Positions 11,714-19,522 of a stretch of DNA of 34,259 nt are shown piece after piece. The translations under genes and the position numbers were made by a program. This DNA comes from a virus, in the IMG/VR virus record IMGVR_UViG_3300020583_000030, positions 1 through 34,259 of that record, one strand, 5' to 3'. The notes beneath the pieces are model-generated. The model had not been told where the DNA came from and did no database searches. It saw nothing but the letters and a program-made list of their open reading frames with translations. How positions within the stretch are numbered: the stretch's first letter is position 1; each line of letters opens with the position of its first letter.

Positions 11714-11907
11714 GCAAACCAAATCAGACCGTTATCCCTGTTGTGCCAACTCACGGCGTAACGCCCCCGCCGGCCAATCATATCTACTGGCCCGTAGTGC
11801 GCGTAGCAGATGGCGTCGAAGTGGATCGCTGCGCCGACTATCCCACAGCAGTTGCACGAGCCAAAGTGCTCGCAGCGCAGGCGCTACAATTGGGATTGCC
11901 GGTATAG
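11710..11907 (+). CDS. small hypothetical protein (65 aa)
   Basis: This 65-residue protein overlaps the terminase stop as ATGA. It begins with a Pro/Val-rich segment (VIPVVPTHGVTPPPANHIYW), then a strand (PVVRVADGVEVDRC) and an alanine-rich helix. The strand-helix layout suggests a small compact fold. No family is recognised. It is presumably a minor late protein. Confidence 0.6.
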   Translation: MSKPNQTVIPVVPTHGVTPPPANHIYWPVVRVADGVEVDRCADYPTAVARAKVLAAQALQLGLPV

Positions 11908-11917
11908 GAGCGCGTCC

Positions 11918-12097
11918 ATGGCGCTATTCGTGATGGTGTACACGAAGGCATACTCGAAACCGTTCGATGCGGCGAATCTCGAGGAAGCCGGAAGGAAAGC
12001 CAAAGCCGAGATGGGCGAGGATCACGGCAAGGTGCTGCTCGCCGTTAGAACTGGTGCTGAGCATCAAGCAGCGCTATCCAGAGGGGAGGTCGGATGA
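11918..12097 (+). CDS. small hypothetical protein (59 aa)
   Basis: The ATG at 11918 follows TAGGAGCGCG and is preferred over an upstream frame extension that lies in gene 11710-11907. The 59-residue product has a beta start (MALFVMVYTKAYSKPFDA) then an alpha helix (NLEEAGRKAKAEMGED) and ends in an ATGA overlap with the next gene. It looks like a small alpha/beta domain of unknown role. Confidence 0.6.
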   Translation: MALFVMVYTKAYSKPFDAANLEEAGRKAKAEMGEDHGKVLLAVRTGAEHQAALSRGEVG

Positions 12098-12537
12098 GCC
12101 GCGAGTACATCATCGGGGAAACCAAGGGCAAGCGCCACGTCGTCGACTACAATGCGATCGACGCGGGCAAATCTCACGAAGACACGATCGCCGCGATGGA
12201 ATTCTACTACGCGAAGCAGATCGGTTCGGCGCTCATGTACGTCTACAAGAACCGCAACTGGATGGTCGACGTCGACATTCGCAATCAGATGATAGTGATT
12301 GGCGCGCCCGATCTCTCCAAGGTCAAGGGCTACTACCTCCCGATGAAGCGCGATGCGCTCGTCGAACTCTGCAAGCGCGCTGTGCACGCCGGGGGCGAGA
12401 TCCTTGAGCGCTACAATCTTTCCCGCGCGATGAATGTCTCGCCGGATTCCTTCGAGATGCTGCCGCGCGACTTCCGCGACGACGCGATCTCGGCGGACGC
12501 CGCGCCAACTCCGAGCACCAAGAAGTACAATGCCTGA
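12094..12537 (+). CDS. hypothetical protein upstream of portal (147 aa)
   Basis: This 147-residue protein is alpha/beta in character, with an early helix (EDTIAAMEFYYAKQIGSALM), beta strands (NWMVDVDIRNQMIVIGAPD) and a later helix (REDALVELC-type segment, then KRAVHAGGEILERYNLSR). It overlaps the portal start by 8 nt. The conserved position between terminase and portal suggests a packaging or assembly accessory, but no family is recognised. Confidence 0.62.
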   Translation: MSREYIIGETKGKRHVVDYNAIDAGKSHEDTIAAMEFYYAKQIGSALMYVYKNRNWMVDVDIRNQMIVIGAPDLSKVKGYYLPMKRDALVELCKRAVHAGGEILERYNLSRAMNVSPDSFEMLPRDFRDDAISADAAPTPSTKKYNA

Positions 12538-14896
12538 GCAAACCCGCGAAGCCGTGAATGAAACCCGGGGCGGCGCTCAAGGGTTCACCGTTGATCAGAA
12601 CAACGGCTTCTCGCGCACGGCTGGGGATCTTCCGGTAGGCGAGCATAACAACTCGCCGCTCCCGCCGACGAACGGCATCGGCGGGATGCAACTTCCTCTG
12701 GAGTCCGCGGCCGCGGGCATGGGCAACATGGGCACGCCGATGAAGGGCATGTCGGAGCCCCATCAAAGCGATGCCTGGTGCCTGAAGAAGGCCATGGATA
12801 TCTATGTTAATTCGCGCGACTACATGGAAGCGAATATCACCCTCGGATGGGAACGAAATCTCTACCACTTCAGGAATGAGCATGGCCCCGCAACACCCTA
12901 CGTCCGCGCAGATTGGCGTCGCGCAAGAACCTTCCGGCCGAAGACACGCGCAAACGTCAAAGCCCAGGAGGCCTCCCATGCAGCGGCGGCCTTCTCGACT
13001 GAAGACTACCTGCAGGTCAGTCCTGTCGACGCCACCGATGAGCGTCAAGTTATTTCTGCGTCAATCACAAAAAATTTGGTCCAACAACGCCTCGTTACTG
13101 CGCCTTGGAATTGGTTTCTGACCGCACAGGGTGCCTTTCAAGATACCAAGGTTTACGGCGTTTGCATCTCGCACCAGTATTGGCGCTTCGAGCAGGTCGA
13201 AGAGGTTGTGCCGGCTTATGACGATGACGGCATGCCGATCATGGGCAAGAACGATGAAGGCAAAGACTCGCCGATGGGGTACACGAAGTACAAGACGGTG
13301 GCCGACATGCCGGTCGTCGATATTGAGCCGCCCGAGTGCTTCCTCTTCGATCCGATGTGCGACTGGCGAAACCCGGCTCAGTCGAGTCCCTATCTCTGTT
13401 TGATGCGCGGCATGTACGCGCTTGATGTGCTGCAGTATATGCGGCGCAAGGATACGAAGACAGGGATGCCTATGTGGAGGCAGTATTCGCTGCAGCAGAT
13501 CACCGCGACGCGCAAGGAGAATGTCGACAATCGCACTCGCCGGGCTCGCGAGGGCAGGAAGCGCATCGATCCGCAGATGAACCAGGCCTCCGCCGAGTAT
13601 TCGATGGTATGGGCGCACCTCAACATCTGTCGCGAGAACGGTGTTGACGTCGCCTTTTGGACCCTCGGTACGAACTTGGTGCTTACGGATCCTGTGCCGC
13701 TCGTCGAGATGTATCCGCATCTATCGCCCGGCGAGAGGCCCTTTGTTGTTGGTTTTTCCGTCGTCGAGGCGCACCGGAACTACCCCGACGGCGACGTCGC
13801 GCAGTCGGCGCCTCTGCAGGAAGAGATCAACCAGATCGCGAACCAGCGACTCGATAACGTGCGTCTCGTGCTCAACAAGCGCTACTTCATCCGCCGCGGC
13901 TCGCAGATGGATCTCGATGCGTTGATGCGCAACATTCCCGGCGGCGGCGTGATGACGAACGATCCTGAGAAGGACGTCAACATAGTCAATACGCCCGACG
14001 TCACCGGCTCAAGCTATCAGGAGCAGGATCGCTTGACGCAGGACTTCGATGAGCTCGTGGGCGGTTTTGGCGCGCAGGCCGCGCAAGCGAGCGGTAAGCA
14101 GGTAGATCGCGCGGGTTCGCTCGACCAAATCCAGGGCGCCGCGGGCTCGGTGCAGGACTACTCGATCAAAATTTTCTTCTCGAGTTGGATGGAACCGGTG
14201 CTCCGACAGCTCGTGAAAATGGAGCAGAAATATGAAACTGACGAAACTCTTCTGGCTGTTGCGGCCAAACAGTCCCCTCTCTGGATCCGGTACGGCGAAT
14301 CCACTGTGGACGACACCTACCTTCAGCAAGAACTCGTTACCGTGGTGGACGTTGGGATGGGCAATACCGACCCGGTCAAGAGAATCCAGAAGCTTGCGTT
14401 CGGTCTAGGCCAAGTGATGCAACTGCCTGACATGGGCCGGCGCATCAAATCGCGCGATGTCGCGAACGAGGTCATGGGCGCACTCGGCTATAAGAACGCC
14501 GATCGGTTCTTCATGAACGATCAGGAGCTCGTCGAGCACATGAAAGCACAGCAAGGAATACCGCCACCGCCTCCGCCGCCGGAAGTGCAGATGAAGACGA
14601 TGGAACTCCAGCAGCGCAAGGACGAGGCCGATAAACGCGACCAGCGTGAACGCGAGATCGCCGCTAATGATATAGCCTTCCGCAAAGAGCAGCTCGCCTC
14701 GACGCACGATGTCGCGCACTCGAAACTCGCGGACAACGTTGGCATCCAGGCAGCCAAGAATCACACGATGCGTGATATCGCGGCAGCGAAGGAAGGTAAC
14801 CGGCTTGCCGAGGTCAACATGCAGCGCGCCGATAAGGCTCGGCCCAAGCCACAACCAGCTAGCAAGCCGCCGGGCGGCAAAGGACCACCTAAATGA
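12530..14896 (+). CDS. portal protein (podovirus type)
   Basis: The start at 12530 (MPEQTREAVNETRGG) lies 8 nt before the previous stop. At 788 residues it is in the size range of large P22-like portals. Recognisable parts are an early wing region with YMEANITLGWERNLYHF, a central stem/clip part, the conserved-type stretch SAPLQEEINQIANQRLDNVR followed by NIPGGGVM, helix-rich EQDRLTQDFDELVGG, and a long C-terminal charged helix after a seven-proline run near residue 677, which could form a barrel inside the capsid. It would form the 12-subunit ring at the packaging vertex. Position after terL and before scaffold and capsid fits. Confidence 0.9.
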   Translation: MPEQTREAVNETRGGAQGFTVDQNNGFSRTAGDLPVGEHNNSPLPPTNGIGGMQLPLESAAAGMGNMGTPMKGMSEPHQSDAWCLKKAMDIYVNSRDYMEANITLGWERNLYHFRNEHGPATPYVRADWRRARTFRPKTRANVKAQEASHAAAAFSTEDYLQVSPVDATDERQVISASITKNLVQQRLVTAPWNWFLTAQGAFQDTKVYGVCISHQYWRFEQVEEVVPAYDDDGMPIMGKNDEGKDSPMGYTKYKTVADMPVVDIEPPECFLFDPMCDWRNPAQSSPYLCLMRGMYALDVLQYMRRKDTKTGMPMWRQYSLQQITATRKENVDNRTRRAREGRKRIDPQMNQASAEYSMVWAHLNICRENGVDVAFWTLGTNLVLTDPVPLVEMYPHLSPGERPFVVGFSVVEAHRNYPDGDVAQSAPLQEEINQIANQRLDNVRLVLNKRYFIRRGSQMDLDALMRNIPGGGVMTNDPEKDVNIVNTPDVTGSSYQEQDRLTQDFDELVGGFGAQAAQASGKQVDRAGSLDQIQGAAGSVQDYSIKIFFSSWMEPVLRQLVKMEQKYETDETLLAVAAKQSPLWIRYGESTVDDTYLQQELVTVVDVGMGNTDPVKRIQKLAFGLGQVMQLPDMGRRIKSRDVANEVMGALGYKNADRFFMNDQELVEHMKAQQGIPPPPPPPEVQMKTMELQQRKDEADKRDQREREIAANDIAFRKEQLASTHDVAHSKLADNVGIQAAKNHTMRDIAAAKEGNRLAEVNMQRADKARPKPQPASKPPGGKGPPK

Positions 14897-15090
14897 TGAT
14901 CGACACTAGGCGGGTTGGAGCTTGGCTTGCGCGCGCGTTTTGGTATGCCGCCACTGTTGCCGCGCTCATCCTTGCATTCGTTTTCGTCATGAACGCAAAT
15001 GCCTTTCAGCAAGCGCAGGTCGAGATCGGCGTTTATCAGGCGAAAGCTATCGGGGCGCTGGCGGAACTTTTGAAAGGGCACAGCACTTGA
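14893..15090 (+). CDS. small membrane protein (65 aa)
   Basis: This protein overlaps the portal stop as ATGA (a second ATG at 14896 is equally possible). Arg-rich residues 5-14 are followed by one membrane span (WYAATVAALILAFVFVMNA, about 17-35) and a soluble helical tail ending LLKGHST. An N-in, C-out topology is expected from the charges. It could belong to a lysis cassette with the next, secreted-looking gene (inner-membrane spanin or pinholin type), though the tail is short for a spanin. Confidence 0.6.
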   Translation: MMIDTRRVGAWLARAFWYAATVAALILAFVFVMNANAFQQAQVEIGVYQAKAIGALAELLKGHST

Positions 15091-15230
15091 TCCGCATTGC
15101 AGCGTGCCTCTTGTTGATCGCGCTGCCAGGATTCCATGGCACACATGTGCCGGGCGTGAGGTACTCGGATTGGATGTTCTACGACGATGAGAACATGCCT
15201 GACGAGACGCACGTCACACACGATATTTGA
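15087..15230 (+). CDS. 47-residue secreted or membrane peptide starting at TTG
   Basis: The only in-frame start close to the previous stop is TTG at 15087, giving a TTGA overlap. The product begins IRIAACLLLIALPGFHGTHV, a short signal-like hydrophobic segment, then a polar, acidic part (YDDENMPDETHVTHD). A cysteine sits within the hydrophobic segment but not in a good lipobox. The pair with the preceding membrane protein resembles a small envelope-acting module; lysis is a possibility, not shown. Confidence 0.5.
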   Translation: MIRIAACLLLIALPGFHGTHVPGVRYSDWMFYDDENMPDETHVTHDI

Positions 15231-15251
15231 TGAGAGGAGTAGAAAGCCGCC

Positions 15252-15614
15252 ATGAGCCTTAAATTCGGATCAATCGATGCGCAAGCAGTCTGCGGTGTCT
15301 GTCAAGTCACCGTCATAACTACGGCAACCGGCACAGTGGTTGTGGCTGGCAACATAGCTACGGGCCCTGGCGTTGGCACGCAGGGCGGCAATGTGGTCTC
15401 ATATTACGGCTGCAATGTCATTTCCGTCGGGGGTAACAGCGTGTCGGTGTACCTCGTCAACGGCACGAGCACTCAGCTGGTCGGCATAGGAACAGCGACC
15501 GCGCTCGGGCTAACCGCCGCACCAGGGCCTGCGGGCTTTGGTGTAGCAGGCTCCGGAGCTCTCGTCGCAGTGCTCGGCACCGGCTCGGGCCAGTTGAACA
15601 TCCTTTTCCAGTAG
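15252..15614 (+). CDS. beta-rich Gly/Val/Thr protein (120 aa)
   Basis: This 120-residue protein has very few charged residues and alternating Val/Thr/Gly segments (TGTVVVAGNIATGPGVGTQG), typical of an all-beta, possibly trimeric or decorating virion protein. It has three cysteines (two in VCGVCQ). The TGTVVVAG/TQGG wording also occurs in the leftward protein 489-1094, so a distant relation is possible. Its location between portal and scaffold favours a head-decoration or neck role. The ATG follows GAGAGGAG. Confidence 0.6.
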   Translation: MSLKFGSIDAQAVCGVCQVTVITTATGTVVVAGNIATGPGVGTQGGNVVSYYGCNVISVGGNSVSVYLVNGTSTQLVGIGTATALGLTAAPGPAGFGVAGSGALVAVLGTGSGQLNILFQ

Positions 15615-15623
15615 GAGCGCGCA

Positions 15624-15854
15624 ATGCCTGATTCCAGCGGTTGGGGCGGACGAGTCCGCGAACAGAAGATCATGGATACCGTCGATGCGATGGCGGGTAG
15701 TGGCAAAGGGCATCCTGCTGCAGTGCCCACGCCGCCGGCGACTGGCCCAAAGACACATCCCGCAGCCTCGAGCTACGCGCCCGCCGCTGGCGAACCGGCT
15801 CCCGGACCGCACGTCTACGGCTCTCCGATCGAGGGCAATGGACCCAGCCAATGA
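15624..15854 (+). CDS. small Pro/Ala/Gly-rich protein with two HPAA motifs
   Basis: This 76-residue protein is likely disordered after residue 25. It carries KGHPAA (28-33) and KTHPAA (43-48), the motif shared by several neighbouring small proteins. A TAGGAG site precedes the ATG at 15624. The N-terminal 24 residues (GWGGRVREQKIMDTVDAMAG) form the only likely helix. It ends in an ATGA overlap with a 14-codon frame. Function is unknown; the motif may be a docking peptide for a capsid, portal or scaffold protein. Confidence 0.65.
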   Translation: MPDSSGWGGRVREQKIMDTVDAMAGSGKGHPAAVPTPPATGPKTHPAASSYAPAAGEPAPGPHVYGSPIEGNGPSQ

Positions 15855-15895
15855 AAGGCACCGACGACCTGATCAAAGGCACGGGCGACGCATGA
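15851..15895 (+). CDS. 14-codon micro-ORF linking two HPAA genes
   Basis: The frame MKGTDDLIKGTGDA begins in an ATGA overlap with the stop of 15624-15854 and ends in an ATGA overlap with the start of 15892-16071. It may be a coupling device that carries ribosomes from one gene to the next rather than a functional peptide. Its first residues (MKG) match the start of the protein at 16068. Confidence 0.4.
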   Translation: MKGTDDLIKGTGDA

Positions 15896-16071
15896 GTTTG
15901 ACACCGCGCCAGATCGCGCCAGGAGAGACAGCTAGCTTTCCGTTGCCTGTGGCAGGACAACCTGGTGCGCAATACCAGCGGAACGCTAAGATGCATCCAG
16001 CCGCGATCGAGGCATCTTCGCGCACGAATCCAGCGAACGCGGGGCGCCCGCAACTGGCAGGTAAGCGATGA
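15892..16071 (+). CDS. small protein with HPAA motif (59 aa)
   Basis: The start at 15892 (MSLTPRQIAPGETASFPLPV) uses the ATGA overlap with the micro-ORF. The 59-residue product has KMHPAA at residues 33-38 and is otherwise Pro/Ala/Gln/Asn-rich without a clear fold. Its stop overlaps the next ATG (ATGA). It belongs to the run of HPAA proteins. Confidence 0.6.
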   Translation: MSLTPRQIAPGETASFPLPVAGQPGAQYQRNAKMHPAAIEASSRTNPANAGRPQLAGKR

Positions 16072-16244
16072 AAGGCCCGATGAGCTTGGGAAAGCCTCCG
16101 GGCATGAAAGCCTCGGGGCACATCGCTTCGCCGAAACCGCCTAAAGTTCATCCGGCCGCGCAGCAGGCGCGCATCCGGTTACCTGAGGGCGAACAGACTC
16201 CGAGCGATCCGGCTCCGTTTTTACCGACAGTAGGGAAGGTGTAA
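16068..16244 (+). CDS. small protein with HPAA motif (58 aa)
   Basis: This 58-residue, Pro- and Lys-rich protein (MKGPMSLGKPPGMKASGHIA) contains KVHPAA at residues 26-31 and ends FLPTVGKV. It starts in an ATGA overlap with the previous stop. No globular fold is predicted from its composition. Confidence 0.6.
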   Translation: MKGPMSLGKPPGMKASGHIASPKPPKVHPAAQQARIRLPEGEQTPSDPAPFLPTVGKV

Positions 16245-16245
16245 C

Positions 16246-16464
16246 GTGCCAAGTGTTTCAAGAGCGCAACAGGCAGCCATGCACGCCGCGGCGGCGGGCA
16301 ATTCGACGATTGGAATTCCTCAATCGGTCGGCGAGGATTTCTCAGCAGCGGACCACGCGCGGGGACCGGCGAAGTTGCCGGAGCGAGTGAAGTCTCATCC
16401 GGCTTCGCACAAGTCGGAGCGTTTTAAAAGCTACAAGAGCCGATTCAACTTCAAGGAGAAATAG
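16246..16464 (+). CDS. small phage protein of the 'Q.r.MhAAA...GIP..V..eF..AD' type, with HPAS motif
   Basis: A GTG at 16246 starts a 72-residue protein whose N-terminus (SRAQQAAMHAAAAGN, then GIPQSVGEDFSAADHARG) matches a widespread small phage protein type found in structural operons. The C-terminal half is lysine-rich and adds KSHPAS (49-54), then a basic tail rich in Ser, Lys and Phe. The next gene begins at the very next base (16465). Confidence 0.7.
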   Translation: MPSVSRAQQAAMHAAAAGNSTIGIPQSVGEDFSAADHARGPAKLPERVKSHPASHKSERFKSYKSRFNFKEK

Positions 16465-16800
16465 ATGGATATCCAGGAGATCGAGACCAAACTGCATGTC
16501 GAAGCGGTAGTTGCCGCGTTCAATCGCGCCGAGGATCTGAAGACCAAGCTTGAGAACCTCGTTAAGCTCGATGTTGAGAAAGCGAAAGCCGACCTGCAGA
16601 CAGGCATCGCGTACTTTGAAGGCGAAGTCAAGCGGCTCGAAGGATTGATTCATCCGGCGGTGCTGCCATTGGTGCAGGCCGGGGTGCCGGCCGATCAAGC
16701 GATCAATTTCGCCAAACAAGGAGTAACTGTCGAGCAGCTCGTGGCACAAGGCGGCCCGTCCAATCAGGCGCAGCAGGCTGCGAAACTGATCGTTAACTAG
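16465..16800 (+). CDS. coiled-coil hypothetical protein (111 aa)
   Basis: This 111-residue protein is predicted to be mostly helical, with heptad-like spacing in residues 5-65 (VAAFNRAEDLKTKLENLVKL) and a helical end rich in Gln/Ala. A weaker relative of the local motif (LIHPAV) lies near residue 62. AAGGAG precedes the ATG. The helical rod may be a scaffold or neck accessory. Confidence 0.65.
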   Translation: MDIQEIETKLHVEAVVAAFNRAEDLKTKLENLVKLDVEKAKADLQTGIAYFEGEVKRLEGLIHPAVLPLVQAGVPADQAINFAKQGVTVEQLVAQGGPSNQAQQAAKLIVN

Positions 16801-16808
16801 GAGGATCG

Positions 16809-16994
16809 ATGAAGAGTCATTTTCTCGGCGGTGGCCCTAAGGGCAAACATGGATTTCCGATCGGCGACAAGAAGCACGCGCGCTTGGCCATAGGCGGCGC
16901 GACGCGTAGCTACAACGCTGGGAATATCTCCAAGTCGAAAGAAGAGAGCATTCAGTCCGCGGCAAGGCACAAGTTGCATCCAGCGGCGCGATAA
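16809..16994 (+). CDS. small basic protein of the 'FPI.dkkHAr.Ai' type ending in HPAA
   Basis: The 61-residue protein contains GFPIGDKKHARLAIGGATRS and SKSKEESIQSAARHKL, a wording common in small phage and bacterial proteins ('ypIpdkaHAr.AL....g.....e...i...v..k'). It ends with KLHPAAR, placing the local motif at the extreme C-terminus (residues 55-60). An AGGAGGA site precedes the ATG at 16809. Confidence 0.68.
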   Translation: MKSHFLGGGPKGKHGFPIGDKKHARLAIGGATRSYNAGNISKSKEESIQSAARHKLHPAAR

Positions 16995-17012
16995 CGAAAA
17001 GGGACCTACCGA

Positions 17013-17348
17013 ATGGCGGTCAATGTAGAAGAGATCGACTTCGTCGACGAGAAAGAGCGCGAACTGTTCGCCGCGGTAATGCTCGGCGATGACCTCAGAG
17101 AATTCCTACGCGCAACGCCCGTTGGGCAGTACCTGCACCATCGCGCGAAACTCACCATCCAGCAAGCCGAAATTGACGCACTCAAAGTCAACCCCGACGG
17201 CTTGCGCGGGTGGCTCTATGCTCGGAGGAAGCTCCGGGAGATTCGTGCACGGGCAGATGCCGCGCGCATGCTCATCGGGTGGTTTGGCGACGCCCTTGCC
17301 GATGCGAATAATGCTGAAGTCGCGTTGAAGGAGTATCGAAACCCCTAG
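17013..17348 (+). CDS. conserved-type phage structural-operon protein (111 aa)
   Basis: This helical protein includes LREFLRATPVGQYLHHRAKL (about 28-47), then a helix ending at ALKVNP, and RGWLYARRKLREIRARADAA plus a final GDALADANNAEVALKEY helix. The pattern 'fl.stp.G.yl..Ra...i..A...L..v.p...' is seen in small proteins near capsid genes of many podoviruses. The function is unknown. It is placed just before the scaffold gene. Confidence 0.68.
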   Translation: MAVNVEEIDFVDEKERELFAAVMLGDDLREFLRATPVGQYLHHRAKLTIQQAEIDALKVNPDGLRGWLYARRKLREIRARADAARMLIGWFGDALADANNAEVALKEYRNP

Positions 17349-17361
17349 AGGAGTACTAATC

Positions 17362-18552
17362 GTGCCTATCGAAACCGGCGGCGAATCCACTTCACAGAAT
17401 GACGGCAGCGCAGTTGCAAATGCTGCAGGAGCGCGCAAGATCCCCGCGAAGGCTCCCGGCCCAGATCCATTCGTTCAGTCGCGAGACCAGATGCTCGCGG
17501 ACATCGACGCAAGAATCGTCGAGCAGAGAACCCGAGAGGACCAGGAGTTTCTTGAGAGCGCGGATCCACGCGCAGCTCTCTTGCATCAGCAGATGCAGGA
17601 TGAGGCCGCCGGTCGAGAGACCAGCGCTGAGCGCCGCCGAGCGGGCCAGCAGGAGCGGCAAGAGCATCGGGCTGCTGAACGGCAGGCCATGGATGAAGCG
17701 ATTCAGGTCGCCGATCAAGCAACTAAGATCGACGACCGAGGGGCCGACCCGCTGGCGGACTACATTGTCCGGCGAGACGGGAAGCCGATGTTCAGAGCCG
17801 TTGTTGACGGCCGCACCGTCGAGGTGCCACTCGAGGAAGCTCGAGCGAACATTCAGAAGAACATTGCCGCGGATCGCCGCTTACAGGAAGCAGCGAACCG
17901 TCGTCGAGAGCTAGATGCTCGCGAGGCCGCGCTTCAGAAGCGTGAGCAAGCGCGGATTCAAGCTGCTCCGGTGGACACACTGGACCTCGATGCGGAAGCT
18001 GCGGATTTGGTTAAGGTGCTGGTATCAGCACCGGAAGATGTGGCCGCTAGGCGAATGGCGATGACGTTGAAGAAGATTCGGCAAGCTTCGGCCCCGATTG
18101 ACACAAACGCCATCGTATCGCAGGCAGCGGATGTAGCAGTCCGGACGATTGCAGTCAGGGATGACGTCCAAGCGAAAGCTGTTGGATTCAAGAAATTCCA
18201 GCAGGATTACGCCGACGTTGCGAATGACCCCGTTCTGTACGCGATTGCCGATAATCGAAGTGACGTGATCTTCGCGGAGCATTCCGATTGGACGCCCGAG
18301 CAGATCATGCTGGAGGCGGGCAGGCAGACCCGCGAGTGGCTTGAGCAGAAGACCGGCAAGAAGCTGGTTATTCCGAGCACGGGCCGCACGCAGGAAGAAG
18401 CTAGCCGCAAACGGCAGGAAACGAAACAGCAATTACGGCCGATGCCGGTGTCGCGTACAGTGATTCCGGCCGCCCAAGTCGATGACGGAGCCGACGATTC
18501 GCCGCAAAGCGCATTGGCGGACATCCGCAATAGCCGAGGGCAGGCGTACTAG
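17362..18552 (+). CDS. capsid scaffolding-like protein
   Basis: A GTG at 17362 after AGAGGAG starts a 396-residue, strongly charged, Gln/Glu/Arg/Ala-rich protein with long helical stretches (residues 40-115 and 150-210), typical of phage scaffolds. The N-terminus is disordered (Gly/Ser/Pro-rich), and the C-terminal region contains SDWTPEQIMLEAGRQTREWL and a basic segment KRQETKQQLRP, as expected for a part that contacts capsid protein. It lies 15 nt before the major capsid gene. No protease motif is seen, so the scaffold is probably released rather than self-cleaving. Confidence 0.75.
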   Translation: MPIETGGESTSQNDGSAVANAAGARKIPAKAPGPDPFVQSRDQMLADIDARIVEQRTREDQEFLESADPRAALLHQQMQDEAAGRETSAERRRAGQQERQEHRAAERQAMDEAIQVADQATKIDDRGADPLADYIVRRDGKPMFRAVVDGRTVEVPLEEARANIQKNIAADRRLQEAANRRRELDAREAALQKREQARIQAAPVDTLDLDAEAADLVKVLVSAPEDVAARRMAMTLKKIRQASAPIDTNAIVSQAADVAVRTIAVRDDVQAKAVGFKKFQQDYADVANDPVLYAIADNRSDVIFAEHSDWTPEQIMLEAGRQTREWLEQKTGKKLVIPSTGRTQEEASRKRQETKQQLRPMPVSRTVIPAAQVDDGADDSPQSALADIRNSRGQAY

Positions 18553-18567
18553 ACGGAGGAAGTAACA

Positions 18568-19491
18568 ATGTCAGGCCAACTTTGGAGCACGAACGCAGTC
18601 GGCGGATACATGTGGTCGCCGAACCTCAGCCGCAAACTGCGCACCGCGCTGCAGCCGATGGTTCGCTATCGGCAGTTCTGCGATGCGAAGGAAGCTTTCG
18701 GCTTGGGAATCGGTCAGATTTTCAACTGGAACATCTATAGCGACGTGGCGACGGCCGGCGGAGCACTGGTTGAGAACCAGGTCATGCCCGAGACCAACTT
18801 CACGATCACGCAGAACTCGCTGACCATTACCGAGTACGGCAACAGCGTCCCATTCACCAAGAAGCTCGATGATCTTTCGGAGCATCCGGTCACCGAGATC
18901 ATTCACAAAGTGCTGAAGAATGATGCTCGTAAGGTGCTTGACACGGCAGCCTACAACCAGTTCAACCTGACCCCGATCCGCATTCAGTCGACCAGCTCCA
19001 CGAGCTATACGCTGACCACGAACGGGACGGTCGCTGGCACGGCGTCCACCGCGCTCTACACCTCGCACGTGAAGGCGATTGCGGACTACATGGCGGAGGC
19101 CAACATCCCGGCATTCGACGGGGTCAATTACCTCTCCGTGTTCCGTCCGACTGCTCTTCGCAACATGAAGAACAACCTTGAGGGAATCCACCAGTACACC
19201 CCGGAAGGCTGGCACGTGATCATGAACGGTGAGAAGGGCCGCTACGAAGGCGTCCGTTTCATCGAGCAGACCAATATCGCGAGTCAGGGCTGGGCGAACA
19301 CAGACCGCGGCTTCTTCTTCGGATCCGACACGGTTTGCGAAGCTTTCGCAATCCCCGAGGAAATCCGCGGAAAGATCCCGACGGACTACGGACGTTCGCG
19401 AGGCATCGCTTGGTACTCTGAACTCGGCTTCGGAATCGCGCACACGGAAATCCCGGGTACGCGCATCCTGTGCTGGGACAGCGTGGCTTAA
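18568..19491 (+). CDS. major capsid protein (HK97 fold, N4-gp56 type)
   Basis: The 307-residue protein starts after an excellent GGAGG site. Residues 30-60 (MVRYRQFCDAKEAFGLGIGQ, then FNWN) and the SLTITEYGNSVPFTKKLDDL segment (84-103) followed by helix VTEIIHKVLKNDARKVLDTA fit the N4-gp56 major capsid family: E-loop, spine helix and P domain of the HK97 fold. The C-terminal GRSRGIAWYSELGFGIAH is also typical. It would form the icosahedral shell. There is no N-terminal delta domain, consistent with a separate scaffold gene upstream. Confidence 0.92.
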   Translation: MSGQLWSTNAVGGYMWSPNLSRKLRTALQPMVRYRQFCDAKEAFGLGIGQIFNWNIYSDVATAGGALVENQVMPETNFTITQNSLTITEYGNSVPFTKKLDDLSEHPVTEIIHKVLKNDARKVLDTAAYNQFNLTPIRIQSTSSTSYTLTTNGTVAGTASTALYTSHVKAIADYMAEANIPAFDGVNYLSVFRPTALRNMKNNLEGIHQYTPEGWHVIMNGEKGRYEGVRFIEQTNIASQGWANTDRGFFFGSDTVCEAFAIPEEIRGKIPTDYGRSRGIAWYSELGFGIAHTEIPGTRILCWDSVA

Positions 19492-19522
19492 GGCGCGGGC
19501 AACTGAACGGAGGTAAATGACA

